A stretch of DNA of 23,709 bases. Source: Bacteroidales bacterium UBA1187. Its GTDB lineage: Bacteria > Bacteroidota > Bacteroidia > Bacteroidales > Paludibacteraceae. Below are positions 7,210 to 16,143 of this stretch, piece by piece. Under the pieces are notes generated by a model, which saw only the letters and a list, made by a program, of their open reading frames with translations, searched no databases and was not told where the DNA came from. Made by a program: the position numbers and the translations under genes. How positions within the stretch are numbered: position 1 is the first letter of the stretch; every line of letters begins with the position of its first letter. The stretch is from the NCBI GenBank assembly GCA_002309835.1, contig DBYL01000021.1, positions 275-23,983 of the forward strand, in the 5' to 3' direction.

Positions 7210-10200
7210 ATGAAGAAGTTTAACGAATACAAACAATTGAATCTCCCCGAGTTAAGTCGTGAGGTGTTGGCACAGTGGGAAGCAGAGGATTTATTTGGTA
7301 AGAGTATCTCGACCCGTGAGGGTCATCCGCAGTTCCTGTTCTTTGAAGGTCCTCCTTCGGCGAACGGAATGCCGGGTATCCACCATGTGATGGCGCGTAC
7401 GATTAAGGATACTTTCTGTCGATTCAAGACCATGCAGGGTTATCAGGTGCGCCGTAAGGCTGGTTGGGACACGCACGGTCTGCCTGTAGAGTTGGGCGTG
7501 GAGAAGATGCTCGGTATCACGAAGGAAGATATCGGCAAGAAGATCAGTGTGGACGAGTACAACGCGGCTTGCCGTCGTGAGGTGATGAAGTACACTAAAG
7601 AGTGGACGAACCTGACCAAACAGATGGGTTATTGGGTGGACCTCGAGAACCCGTATATCACTTACGATAACAAGTATATAGAGACCTTGTGGTACCTGCT
7701 CAAGGAGTTGTATAAGAAAGGCTATCTGTACAAGGGTTATACGATCCAACCGTACTCACCTGCCGCGGGAACGGGTTTGAGTTCGCACGAGTTGAACCAA
7801 CCGGGTTGCTATCGTGACGTGAAGGACCTGACCTGTACGGCGAGATTTAGAGTCAAAGACGGACGATATATCATCGCTTGGACGACTACGCCGTGGACAC
7901 TGCCTTCGAACACCGCACTTTGTGTGGGTCCGAAGATCGACTACGTGGAAGTAGAGACGCCTGCCGGTGATCATATTCTCCTGGCGGAGGCGCGTCTGGA
8001 GGCGTATAAGAAAGAACTCTGCGCCGAAGGCGAGGAACCGAAGATCGTAGCTCGTTACAAAGGTGCGGACCTCGTAGGTTTGGAGTACGAACCGCTCTTC
8101 CCGTGGGTGAACCCGGGTGAGGGCGCTTATCGTGTGATCCCGGGTGACTACGTGACGACCGAAGACGGTACGGGTATTGTTCATATCGCGCCTACCTTTG
8201 GTGCGGACGATAAGAAAGTGGGTGACGCTGCCGGTGTGCCGGGTTTGTATATGCAGACCAAGAACTTCGGTCCGCGTCCGATGGTGGACTTTACGGGTAA
8301 GTACTGGAAGGTGGAAGACCTCGATGAGGCGTGGTATAAGGCGAATGTCAATGATGCACAGTATAGCAAGTACGCCGGTAGGTTTGTGAAGAACGCTTTC
8401 GACCCGACGCTGACGGAGAAAGATGAGACGCTGGATCTGCATCTGTGTCTGGAGATGAAAGCCGACGGACGACTGGTGAAGAGCGAGAAGCACGTGCACA
8501 CCTATCCGCACTGCTGGCGTACCGATAAGCCGGTGATCTATTATCCGTTAGACTCCTGGTTCATCAAATCGACGATGGCGCGCGAACAGATGATTGCCCT
8601 CAACCAGACTATCAACTGGCAACCGGAATCGACAGGTACGGGTCGTTTCGGTAAATGGCTGGAGAACCTGAACGACTGGAACCTCAGTCGTAGCCGTTAT
8701 TGGGGAACACCGCTGCCTATCTGGCGCACGGAGGACGGTCAAGAGGAGATCTGTATCGGTTCTATCAAGGAGTTGTTCGAAGAGATTGAGAAGTCGGTGA
8801 AGGCCGGTTTCATGAAAGCGAACCCGTGGCCGAAACATAAGGTAGGTGACTATAGCAAGGCGAATTATGACCCGAGTGTGATTGACTTGCACCGTCCGTA
8901 CGTAGACTCCATCGTTTTGGTGAGCCCGAGCGGCAAACCGATGAAGAGGGAGTTGGATCTGATTGATGTATGGTTCGACTCGGGCGCAATGCCTTACGCA
9001 CAGAATCACTATCCGTTTGAGAACGCGGACCTGCCGCGCACGGCGGACTTTATTTCCGAAGGTGTGGATCAGACGCGTGGTTGGTTCTTTACGCTCCACG
9101 CTATCCACACGATGATCGAAGGCACGGTGGCATATAAGAACGTCATCTCCAACGGTCTGGTGCTTGACAAGAACGGCAATAAGATGAGTAAACGTCTGGG
9201 TAATGCCGTTGATCCGTTCGGTGCGCTGGACAAGTACGGAGCAGACGCTGTACGTTGGTATATGTTGACCAATTCCAGTCCTTGGGAGAACCTGAAGTTC
9301 GACCAAGACGGTGTGGATGAGGTACGCCGTAAGTTCTTCGGCACGCTGTATAATACTTATGGTTTCTTTGCTCTGTATGCGAATGTAGATAAGTGGTCAC
9401 CTGACTCAGCCGAGAAGTCTGCCTTCTCTGAGATCGATAAGTGGGTGCTCTCGAAACTCAACTCGCTTGTGAAGGAAGTGACGGAGGCTTATGAGAGCTA
9501 CGAGCCGACGAAAGCCGGTCGAGCTATCAGCGATTTCGTACAGGATGACCTCTCCAACTGGTACGTGCGCCTCAACCGCAAGCGTTTCTGGGGCGGTGAG
9601 ATGAATGCCGACAAACAGGCTGCTTATGAGACACTTTACACTTGTCTTAAGACCGTGGCGCAACTCATGGCTCCGAATGCACCGTTCTATGCCGACCGTC
9701 TGTATCGTGACTTAACCGGTGAGACGGTGCACCTGAGTGAGTGGCCGAAGGCGAATGAGGGACTCATTGATACCAACCTCGAGCGTCAGATGTTCCTGGC
9801 GCAGCAAGCAACGAGTACGATTCTTAGCTTGCGTAAGCGCGCAGAGAAGAACGTACGTCAACCGCTGCAGAAGGCGGTAATCCCGACGCCGGACAAAGAG
9901 ACGACGGATGCGTTGTTGCACGTGGCCGATCTTATCAAGAGTGAGGTGAACGTGAAGGAACTGGTGGTTGTTCCGGCCGAGCAAAGTGAGATCCGTCTGG
10001 TGAAGAAGATCAAACCGAACTTCAAAGTGTTAGGTAAGAAAGTGGGCGGACAGATGAAAGCTCTGGCTGCGGCTATCACGGCGATGACGCAAGATGAGAT
10101 CGCACGCATGGAGGCGGACGGACAGTTCACCTTACTGGACTACACGCTCGTGCCGGAAGACGTGGAGATCACGACGGAAGATATGCCGGGATGGTTGGTA

Positions 10201-10506
10201 GCAAACAATGGTATCTTGACGATCGCTCTGGATGTTGAGCTGACGGACGAGTTGATCGAAGAAGGTATCGCGCGTGAGCTCATCAACCGTATTCAGAACT
10301 TACGTAAATCCAGCGGACTGGAAATCACCGACCGCATCGCTATCGAGCTCGAGGACCGTGAAGAGATCCACAACGCTGTGCTGCACTGCGGAGAGTATAT
10401 CGCTTCGCAAGTGTTGGCAACGAGTCTGGAGTTAGCTGCCGACGTACAAGGCGACGCGCTCGAGATGGACGGATATAACGTGAATATACAAATCAAAAAA
10501 GCATAA
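7210..10506 (+). CDS. ileS: Isoleucyl-tRNA synthetase, type 2
   Basis: Charges tRNA-Ile with isoleucine in the cytoplasm; a class I synthetase of 1098 residues. The first signature is PPSANGMPGIHH, with GIHH at residues 56-59 where the classical motif is HIGH. The KMSKR loop is at residues 658-662. The inserted editing domain shows WTTTPWTLPSN and GTGIVHIAPTFGADD. GWDTHGLPVE and the long C-terminal part place it with the eukaryote-like type 2 IleRS found across Bacteroidota, which as a class resists mupirocin. The gene sits 20 bases after the OmpA gene and 6 before a lipoprotein gene, inside a run of envelope genes; no promoter was recognised in front of it. The length and all main motifs are intact, so it should be active. 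Confidence 0.97.
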   Translation: MKKFNEYKQLNLPELSREVLAQWEAEDLFGKSISTREGHPQFLFFEGPPSANGMPGIHHVMARTIKDTFCRFKTMQGYQVRRKAGWDTHGLPVELGVEKMLGITKEDIGKKISVDEYNAACRREVMKYTKEWTNLTKQMGYWVDLENPYITYDNKYIETLWYLLKELYKKGYLYKGYTIQPYSPAAGTGLSSHELNQPGCYRDVKDLTCTARFRVKDGRYIIAWTTTPWTLPSNTALCVGPKIDYVEVETPAGDHILLAEARLEAYKKELCAEGEEPKIVARYKGADLVGLEYEPLFPWVNPGEGAYRVIPGDYVTTEDGTGIVHIAPTFGADDKKVGDAAGVPGLYMQTKNFGPRPMVDFTGKYWKVEDLDEAWYKANVNDAQYSKYAGRFVKNAFDPTLTEKDETLDLHLCLEMKADGRLVKSEKHVHTYPHCWRTDKPVIYYPLDSWFIKSTMAREQMIALNQTINWQPESTGTGRFGKWLENLNDWNLSRSRYWGTPLPIWRTEDGQEEICIGSIKELFEEIEKSVKAGFMKANPWPKHKVGDYSKANYDPSVIDLHRPYVDSIVLVSPSGKPMKRELDLIDVWFDSGAMPYAQNHYPFENADLPRTADFISEGVDQTRGWFFTLHAIHTMIEGTVAYKNVISNGLVLDKNGNKMSKRLGNAVDPFGALDKYGADAVRWYMLTNSSPWENLKFDQDGVDEVRRKFFGTLYNTYGFFALYANVDKWSPDSAEKSAFSEIDKWVLSKLNSLVKEVTEAYESYEPTKAGRAISDFVQDDLSNWYVRLNRKRFWGGEMNADKQAAYETLYTCLKTVAQLMAPNAPFYADRLYRDLTGETVHLSEWPKANEGLIDTNLERQMFLAQQATSTILSLRKRAEKNVRQPLQKAVIPTPDKETTDALLHVADLIKSEVNVKELVVVPAEQSEIRLVKKIKPNFKVLGKKVGGQMKALAAAITAMTQDEIARMEADGQFTLLDYTLVPEDVEITTEDMPGWLVANNGILTIALDVELTDELIEEGIARELINRIQNLRKSSGLEITDRIAIELEDREEIHNAVLHCGEYIASQVLATSLELAADVQGDALEMDGYNVNIQIKKA

Positions 10507-10512
10507 TAAACT

Positions 10513-10941
10513 ATGAAAAAAATCTTTTCATGGATGTTAATTGCCCTGGTGGGCATCGCATTTTGCAGTTGTGAAGGCTTTGGTAAGAAACAAACGGAGT
10601 ACTACCTGAGTGATTTGCAGGGTAAGTGGTTAGAAGACGGTACTCAGCATTTTGTGCGCTTTACGACGGAGTCCGCAGCAAGCCTTAAATCCGGTTATCT
10701 ATGGGGGTATGAGTGGGATGAGGCAGAAGATGTCCAGGAGCAGGATGTGAAGGATGACCAGTATGGTAACGGATGGTTTATGTACCAGTTGGACAAAGAT
10801 GAACTGCTGGAGATTAACAAGATGAACCAAGGCTGGGCGGATATCCCAAAGGTGTACACGATCACGGTGCTAACAAATCAGAAACTGACGTACCATCTCA
10901 AGGATTACAAGAACGAGAAAGTAAGTTTCACAAAGCAATAG
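10513..10941 (+). CDS. Small predicted lipoprotein, lipocalin-like size, function unknown
   Basis: A 142-residue protein with a lipoprotein leader (MKKIFSWMLIALVGIAFCSC). Cys20 is the best lipidation site because Ser19 precedes it, while Cys18 follows Phe. The mature part (LSDLQGKWLEDGTQHFVRF, then alternating strands such as LTYHLKDYKNEKVSF) has the layout of the small lipocalin-like or META-like lipoproteins common in Bacteroidales, with an opening 'L-x-G-x-W' element. I cannot assign a family with certainty. It lies 6 bases after ileS and 4 bases before the AsmA-like gene, so it is almost surely co-transcribed. It probably sits in the inner or outer membrane facing the periplasm. The residues after the Cys (EGFGKK) do not show an obvious surface-export signal. 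Confidence 0.75.
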   Translation: MKKIFSWMLIALVGIAFCSCEGFGKKQTEYYLSDLQGKWLEDGTQHFVRFTTESAASLKSGYLWGYEWDEAEDVQEQDVKDDQYGNGWFMYQLDKDELLEINKMNQGWADIPKVYTITVLTNQKLTYHLKDYKNEKVSFTKQ

Positions 10942-10945
10942 AAGC

Positions 10946-13900
10946 ATGAAAAAAGCACTCATCATCACCGGTATTACGCTGGGATCCATCTTCGCCCTGG
11001 TGATTATTGCCGCGTTGATAGCTATCTATGTGATTTTCACGCCTGCCCGCTTGACACCTATTGCGCGTCAGGCAGCAGCGCAATACATCACTTGCGAACA
11101 TGAGATAGGAGAGGTGGACCTGACCTTCTTCTCTACTTTCCCGCGTTTTGGTTTGCGTGCAGACGGTCTGTTGCTCATCAATCCCAAGGCGGGTGCACAA
11201 AACGACACTGTGGTGGCTGCTCCGCGTCTGGTAGCAACGGTGGATGTGATGGAGTTTCTCAAACGGAAGAACCTGCATATCCATGAGGCGCGACTGGAAG
11301 ATGCAAGCGTCAATTTCTTCATTGCGCCTGACGGCACGACAAACCTGACGGATGTCTTTGTGACCTCTCCGGACACTACTCCGGATACGACGGCTTTCTC
11401 TTTGCCTTTTGAAGAGTTGCGTGTGGAAGGTTTGCGTATCCAAGCTAACGGAATCACCTTTGTGGATGCCAAAGATACCATTGAGGCTTCGTTAGGCGGC
11501 ACAGAGTTAACGGCCAAAGCGGATAGCTGGGATGAGATACTCTTGACCCTCGACGCGCAAGATGTGTGTGCGAGTCTCAAAAACGAGAACTATGCCGATA
11601 GCCTGCACGTGGAGTTGTTGGCTTCGCTGGGTATGAACTTAGACTCCATGCATTTCGCGATAGAGAATGCGCGTCTCGCTGTTAACGATTTCAATCTCTC
11701 GCTCTCGGGAACGGCAGACATCCATGATTCGATAGATTTGGATGCCTCTCTGGCGACCGATAAATGGGCCATCAAACCGCTGTTAGCACTCGTTCCGGAG
11801 AAATTCACAAAAGCGCTGGCCGATATTGACGTCGATGGTAAGATTCAATTAAAGGCGCATGCGAAAGGCACATACAGCGATACACAGATGCCGCATGTAC
11901 AAGCGCAGGTGACGCTGGAGGACGGCGAAGGGAAATATAAACCGCTGCCGTACACATTGGAGAATATCGCACTGGATGCAGAGGCAGACCTGCGCATGAA
12001 CGAAGGAGAGAAATCGACGGTAACTATCAATAACTTGGCCGCCAAGACCAAGAAGAGTTCGATAGCGGCAAACGGTCAAGTAGAGGACCTCTTAGGTGAT
12101 ATATTGCTGGATCTCCATTTGAAACTGGATGCGCATATTCCTGACTTCGACTATTTCTTACCCAAGCAGATGACGCTCGAGGGATGCGCAAAAGGAAAGG
12201 CAGACGCCAAGATACGTCTGAACGATCTGACGGCGATGAAGCTAGAAAAAGGACGCATCGCTGCGGACCTTGACCTGACGGATATCCGTTACGCAACGGA
12301 TAGTATGGCAGCAGTGCTGCCAAAGACGCACGCACGCATCCAATTGCCGAATACCAAACCCTCCAAACCGAAAGTGAACTGGGCGCGCATAGATCTGGAG
12401 ACCGATAAGGTGAACTTCACCATGGCTACTCCGCTCAAAGCCGTCCTGCGTGCTTCGGCTATCCAACTGGAGGCCGGTAATGTGCTCTCCAAAGATCCGA
12501 TGCTTTATGCGGCAGTAGGGCTGCAGTCCGAACGACCGATAGAGGTGGAGATGGACTCGATGGGCGGTATTATCGATGCGCCGAAACTGAAGGCGTATGT
12601 AGAGTATAACACTAAAGATACTACGGGTCTGACAGTGGCGCAAGCTAATCTGGCCTTTGATGGTCTCGACGGATTCTTCAGCGACATCACTGCTGACCTC
12701 AAGGCTTCGCAGATAGATGCGAATATGAAAGCCGGTCGGGCACTGAGTGCAAAACTCAAAACGAGTGGACTCAACGCACGTATGGGCGAGGAGTTGACGG
12801 CGAAAACAGGTTCGCTGGCACTCGAGGCTTCCGCGCGCTATAATAGCAAAGGAGAGAACCTGTTGCTTAAACTCAACCCGCGTCTGAAGATCAACCTCAA
12901 AGAGGGTGAACTGAACTTACCGGAACGCTTACCGGAGACCGTATATATCCCTTCTATTGAATTTAAGTACTCCAACCGCGAGATGGATATCCAGAACTCG
13001 CGCATTGAGTTAGGTAATTCGGATCTGAATCTGAAAGGTAAAGTACGCAACATCGGTAAATGGTTCCGTCACGAGGCTATCTTAGAAGGCCAATTGGATA
13101 TCATCTCTGACCACTGCGATGCGAACCAACTGCTGGCTTGGTTCAGTGCCGATAGTGGTAGCGAAGAGACAGAGCCTGCGGCTGACAAGTCCGACTCGTC
13201 CGACACGTCTGACAAGTCCGACAAATCTGAGTCCGATCCATTCTTAGTACCCACAGACGTAGACCTTGCGCTCACGACGCATATGCGCGAGGTAGCTATC
13301 TTCAATCAAATGGCGAAAGACCTGAAGGGAGGTTTGTATATCAAGGATGGTAAGATGATCCTCGATGAGATGGGCTTTGTATGCCGTGCGGCGAAACTGC
13401 AGCTCACGGCTATCTATCGCACGCCGCGGCGTAATCACCTCTATGTGGGCTTTGACTATCATATGATAGACGTCGATATTGATGAACTGCTGACGATGAT
13501 TCCGAATTTGGAGGAAATGGTGCCGATGCTCAGTTCCTTCAAGGGTGCGGCACAATTCCATTTGGCGGCAGAGACCTATCTGAACAGCCAATACCAGCCG
13601 AAGATGAGTACCCTGCGTGGCGCAGCTTCGCTTACCGGCAAGGACCTTGTCGTCATGGATGGCGAGACTTTCTCCACGATCAGCAAGTTGCTGATGTTTA
13701 ATAAGAAGACGGAGAACAAGATTGATTCCATCAATGCTGAGATAACGGTTTACAAGAATGAGATAGACGTGTATCCGCTCTGCGTACAGATGGATAATTA
13801 TATGGTAGCTCTTGGCGGCCGGCATAAGACCGACATGACTTTTGACTACGATATCAATGTGCTCAGTCCTATCTATCTCGGTGTACACGTAGGCGGTACT

Positions 13901-14044
13901 TTGGATAAGTTGAGTATCAAACTCGCCAAATGTAAGTACGCCAAGGATTTCAAACCGCACTGGTATCAGAAAGCCGACACACAATCGCTGGAGTTACGCC
14001 AGATGATTAAGCAATCGATGGAGAAAAACGTTAGAATACAATAA
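10946..14044 (+). CDS. AsmA-like envelope protein
   Basis: A 1032-residue protein with one N-terminal membrane segment (residues about 5-31, LIITGITLGSIFALVIIAALI) and a very long periplasmic part of beta-rich repeats. Features of the AsmA/TamB-like superfamily are the ARLTPIARQAAAQYI segment directly after the membrane helix, strands such as RFGLRADGLLLINPKAG, and a C-terminal AsmA_2-like region (LRGAASLTGKDLVVMDGETFSTISKLL). Known members form long hydrophobic grooves thought to carry phospholipids between membranes or help outer-membrane assembly; this role is inferred from the family. A Ser/Asp/Lys low-complexity linker lies at about residues 747-764. The gene is 4 bases after the lipoprotein gene and 5 bases before the M3 peptidase gene. 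Length is normal for Bacteroidota AsmA-like proteins. Confidence 0.88.
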   Translation: MKKALIITGITLGSIFALVIIAALIAIYVIFTPARLTPIARQAAAQYITCEHEIGEVDLTFFSTFPRFGLRADGLLLINPKAGAQNDTVVAAPRLVATVDVMEFLKRKNLHIHEARLEDASVNFFIAPDGTTNLTDVFVTSPDTTPDTTAFSLPFEELRVEGLRIQANGITFVDAKDTIEASLGGTELTAKADSWDEILLTLDAQDVCASLKNENYADSLHVELLASLGMNLDSMHFAIENARLAVNDFNLSLSGTADIHDSIDLDASLATDKWAIKPLLALVPEKFTKALADIDVDGKIQLKAHAKGTYSDTQMPHVQAQVTLEDGEGKYKPLPYTLENIALDAEADLRMNEGEKSTVTINNLAAKTKKSSIAANGQVEDLLGDILLDLHLKLDAHIPDFDYFLPKQMTLEGCAKGKADAKIRLNDLTAMKLEKGRIAADLDLTDIRYATDSMAAVLPKTHARIQLPNTKPSKPKVNWARIDLETDKVNFTMATPLKAVLRASAIQLEAGNVLSKDPMLYAAVGLQSERPIEVEMDSMGGIIDAPKLKAYVEYNTKDTTGLTVAQANLAFDGLDGFFSDITADLKASQIDANMKAGRALSAKLKTSGLNARMGEELTAKTGSLALEASARYNSKGENLLLKLNPRLKINLKEGELNLPERLPETVYIPSIEFKYSNREMDIQNSRIELGNSDLNLKGKVRNIGKWFRHEAILEGQLDIISDHCDANQLLAWFSADSGSEETEPAADKSDSSDTSDKSDKSESDPFLVPTDVDLALTTHMREVAIFNQMAKDLKGGLYIKDGKMILDEMGFVCRAAKLQLTAIYRTPRRNHLYVGFDYHMIDVDIDELLTMIPNLEEMVPMLSSFKGAAQFHLAAETYLNSQYQPKMSTLRGAASLTGKDLVVMDGETFSTISKLLMFNKKTENKIDSINAEITVYKNEIDVYPLCVQMDNYMVALGGRHKTDMTFDYDINVLSPIYLGVHVGGTLDKLSIKLAKCKYAKDFKPHWYQKADTQSLELRQMIKQSMEKNVRIQ
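13184..13237 (+). repeat. In-frame 9-nt tandem repeat coding a DKS/DSS/DTS linker
   Basis: Six consecutive 9-base units on the pattern gacaagtcc (variants gactcgtcc, gacacgtct, gacaagtcc, gacaaatct, gagtccgat). They encode Asp-x-Ser triplets in the middle of the AsmA-like protein. Because the unit is a multiple of three, copy-number change would lengthen or shorten the linker without breaking the frame. Confidence 0.85.
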
Positions 14045-14049
14045 TCGTT

Positions 14050-16143
14050 ATGAAAAAAATCTTTATTTTAGGAGCATTAGCAATGACACTACTTGCATGC
14101 AACCAAACCAACCCGCTGTTGGAACAACCGAATACACCTTATGGTGTACCGGCGTTTGACCAAGTGAAAATCGAGCATTATCTCCCTGCTTTCGAGAAAG
14201 CTATCGCTGAGCAAAAAGCCGAGGTAGATGCTATTGTGAATAACGAAGCTGAACCGACCTTCGAGAATACCATCGTAGCGTTGGATTGTACCGGCCTGTT
14301 ATTAGACCGTGTAGTAGGCGTTTTCTTCAATGTCCTCGAGGCCGATGGCAACGACGAGATGAATGAGATTGCAGAGAAAGTGAGTCCGATGCTCAGCGAA
14401 CTGAGTGACGGAATCATCCTGAATGACAAACTCTTCCAGCGTGTGAAATTCGTGTACGACCAGCGTGAGCAGTTAGGTCTTAATCCTGAACAGATGCGTC
14501 TGGTAACGGAGACTTACAAAGGCTTTGCGGATAATGGTGCTAACCTTCCGGAAGATAAGAAAGAGCGTCTCAAAGAGATCAATCAGGAACTTGGTTTGCT
14601 TTCTCTGCAGTTCGGCAATAATGTGGTAGCAGAGACCAATGCTTGCCAGCGTTTTATCACTGATGAAGCGGAACTGAAAGGCCTACCGGAGAGCGCCAAA
14701 GCAGCGGCTGCAGAAGAGGCAGAGGCGGCAGGTCATCCCGGCGAGTGGCTCTTCACGCCGAAGCGCACCTCTTTCACGCCGGTACTCCAGTACTGCGAGA
14801 ATCGTGAGTTGCGCAAACAATTGCTGATGGACTATACTACCCGCGGTAATCACGACAATGCGAACGACAACAAAGCTGTCATCCTGCGTGAGATGGAACT
14901 CCGTATCGAGAAAGCAAAACTCTTTGGATATGACAATCCTGCGGATTATATCTTAGCTGACTGCATGGCGAAGAACCATCAGACGGTAGATGCATTCCTT
15001 GCGTCCGTTTGGGCTCCGTCGCTGGAGGCTGCTAAACGTGAAGCAGCTGCGCTGCAAGAACTGCTGGAGCAGGACTTCCCTGGCGAGAAACTGCAACCGT
15101 GGGACTGGTGGTTCTATGCGGAGAAACTGCGCAAAGCGAAGTATGACTTGGACGAAGAAGAGATTAAGCCTTATTTCGAGTTGGATAATGTGCGTAAGGG
15201 TGCCTTTGGTGTAGCCAACAAACTCTATGGCCTGCAGTTCGAGAAACTGGAGAATATGCCGGTGTATAACCCTGACGTAGAGGTATTCAAAGTAACCGAA
15301 GCCGATGGATCGTTAGTAGGCATTCTCTATACCGATTACTTCCCGCGTGCGGGCAAACGTCCGGGCGCTTGGATGAACCAGATCCTGCCGCAGTATATCG
15401 ATGCGGAAGGAGTGGACCATCGTCCTGTGATCATCAACGTAGGTAACTTCAACAAGCCGACAGCAGGTAATCCTTCGCTATTGTCGATGGATGACGTAGA
15501 GACCCTCTTCCATGAGTTCGGTCACGCGCTCCATGGTCTGTTGAGTAAGGCTCATTATAAATCGCTCAGTGGCACGAACACTCCGCGCGACTTCGTCGAA
15601 CTGCCTTCGCAGTTTATGGAGAACTATGCGTACGAACCCGAGGTGCTCAAGACGTATGCTTTTCATTATCAGACAGGTGAGGTGATTCCTGATGATTTGA
15701 TTGCGAAGATCAATGCAGCCGGTAAATTCAACCAAGGCTTTGTGACTACCGAACTGCTCTCTGCTTCTATCCTCGACATGGATTTCCATGAGTTGACGAC
15801 GGCAGAAGGACTCGATGTAAATGCTTTTGAGCAACAGAGTCTGGAGAAAATGGGCATGATTGACGAGATCATCGTTCGTTATCGTCCTACCTTCTACAAT
15901 CACATCTTCACTACGGGCTACGAAGCCGGTTACTACAGTTATACTTGGGCCGCTGTGCTCGATGCCGATGCATTCGCAGCCTTCAAGGAGACCGGTGACC
16001 TCTTCGATGCCGAGACGGCTAAACGCTTCCGTCACTTGCTTGAGCAAGGTGGCACGCGCGATGCACAAGAACTCTATCTGGAGTTCCGCGGCAAAGAGGC
16101 AGATCCTGCTAACCTGCTCCGCAGAAAGGGCTTTATAGAGTGA
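14050..16143 (+). CDS. M3-family metallo-oligopeptidase, predicted lipoprotein
   Basis: A zinc peptidase of 697 residues related to peptidyl-dipeptidase Dcp and oligopeptidase A; it trims short peptides. The zinc site is complete: HEFGHALHG with His488, Glu489 and His492, and Glu517 in FVELPSQFMEN exactly 25 residues later, as in thimet-type enzymes. The N-terminus is a lipoprotein leader (MKKIFILGALAMTLLAC, Cys17), so this copy should be anchored in the envelope, unlike the cytoplasmic Dcp/OpdA of enterobacteria. The C-terminal block with YEAGYYSYTWAAVLDADAFAAF is a conserved substrate-binding region. It starts 5 bases after the AsmA-like gene, and its stop overlaps the GTG start of the following membrane protein gene. 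Together with the C69 and M13 peptidases it suggests peptide use in the periplasm. Confidence 0.94.
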   Translation: MKKIFILGALAMTLLACNQTNPLLEQPNTPYGVPAFDQVKIEHYLPAFEKAIAEQKAEVDAIVNNEAEPTFENTIVALDCTGLLLDRVVGVFFNVLEADGNDEMNEIAEKVSPMLSELSDGIILNDKLFQRVKFVYDQREQLGLNPEQMRLVTETYKGFADNGANLPEDKKERLKEINQELGLLSLQFGNNVVAETNACQRFITDEAELKGLPESAKAAAAEEAEAAGHPGEWLFTPKRTSFTPVLQYCENRELRKQLLMDYTTRGNHDNANDNKAVILREMELRIEKAKLFGYDNPADYILADCMAKNHQTVDAFLASVWAPSLEAAKREAAALQELLEQDFPGEKLQPWDWWFYAEKLRKAKYDLDEEEIKPYFELDNVRKGAFGVANKLYGLQFEKLENMPVYNPDVEVFKVTEADGSLVGILYTDYFPRAGKRPGAWMNQILPQYIDAEGVDHRPVIINVGNFNKPTAGNPSLLSMDDVETLFHEFGHALHGLLSKAHYKSLSGTNTPRDFVELPSQFMENYAYEPEVLKTYAFHYQTGEVIPDDLIAKINAAGKFNQGFVTTELLSASILDMDFHELTTAEGLDVNAFEQQSLEKMGMIDEIIVRYRPTFYNHIFTTGYEAGYYSYTWAAVLDADAFAAFKETGDLFDAETAKRFRHLLEQGGTRDAQELYLEFRGKEADPANLLRRKGFIE

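Noticed and set aside
8548..9306. 252-codon open frame on the - strand (and a 251-codon one at 7756-8511)
   Set aside because: Antisense shadows of ileS; the + strand frame carries all IleRS motifs.
13244..13984. 246-codon open frame on the - strand
   Set aside because: Antisense shadow of the AsmA-like gene without any family feature.
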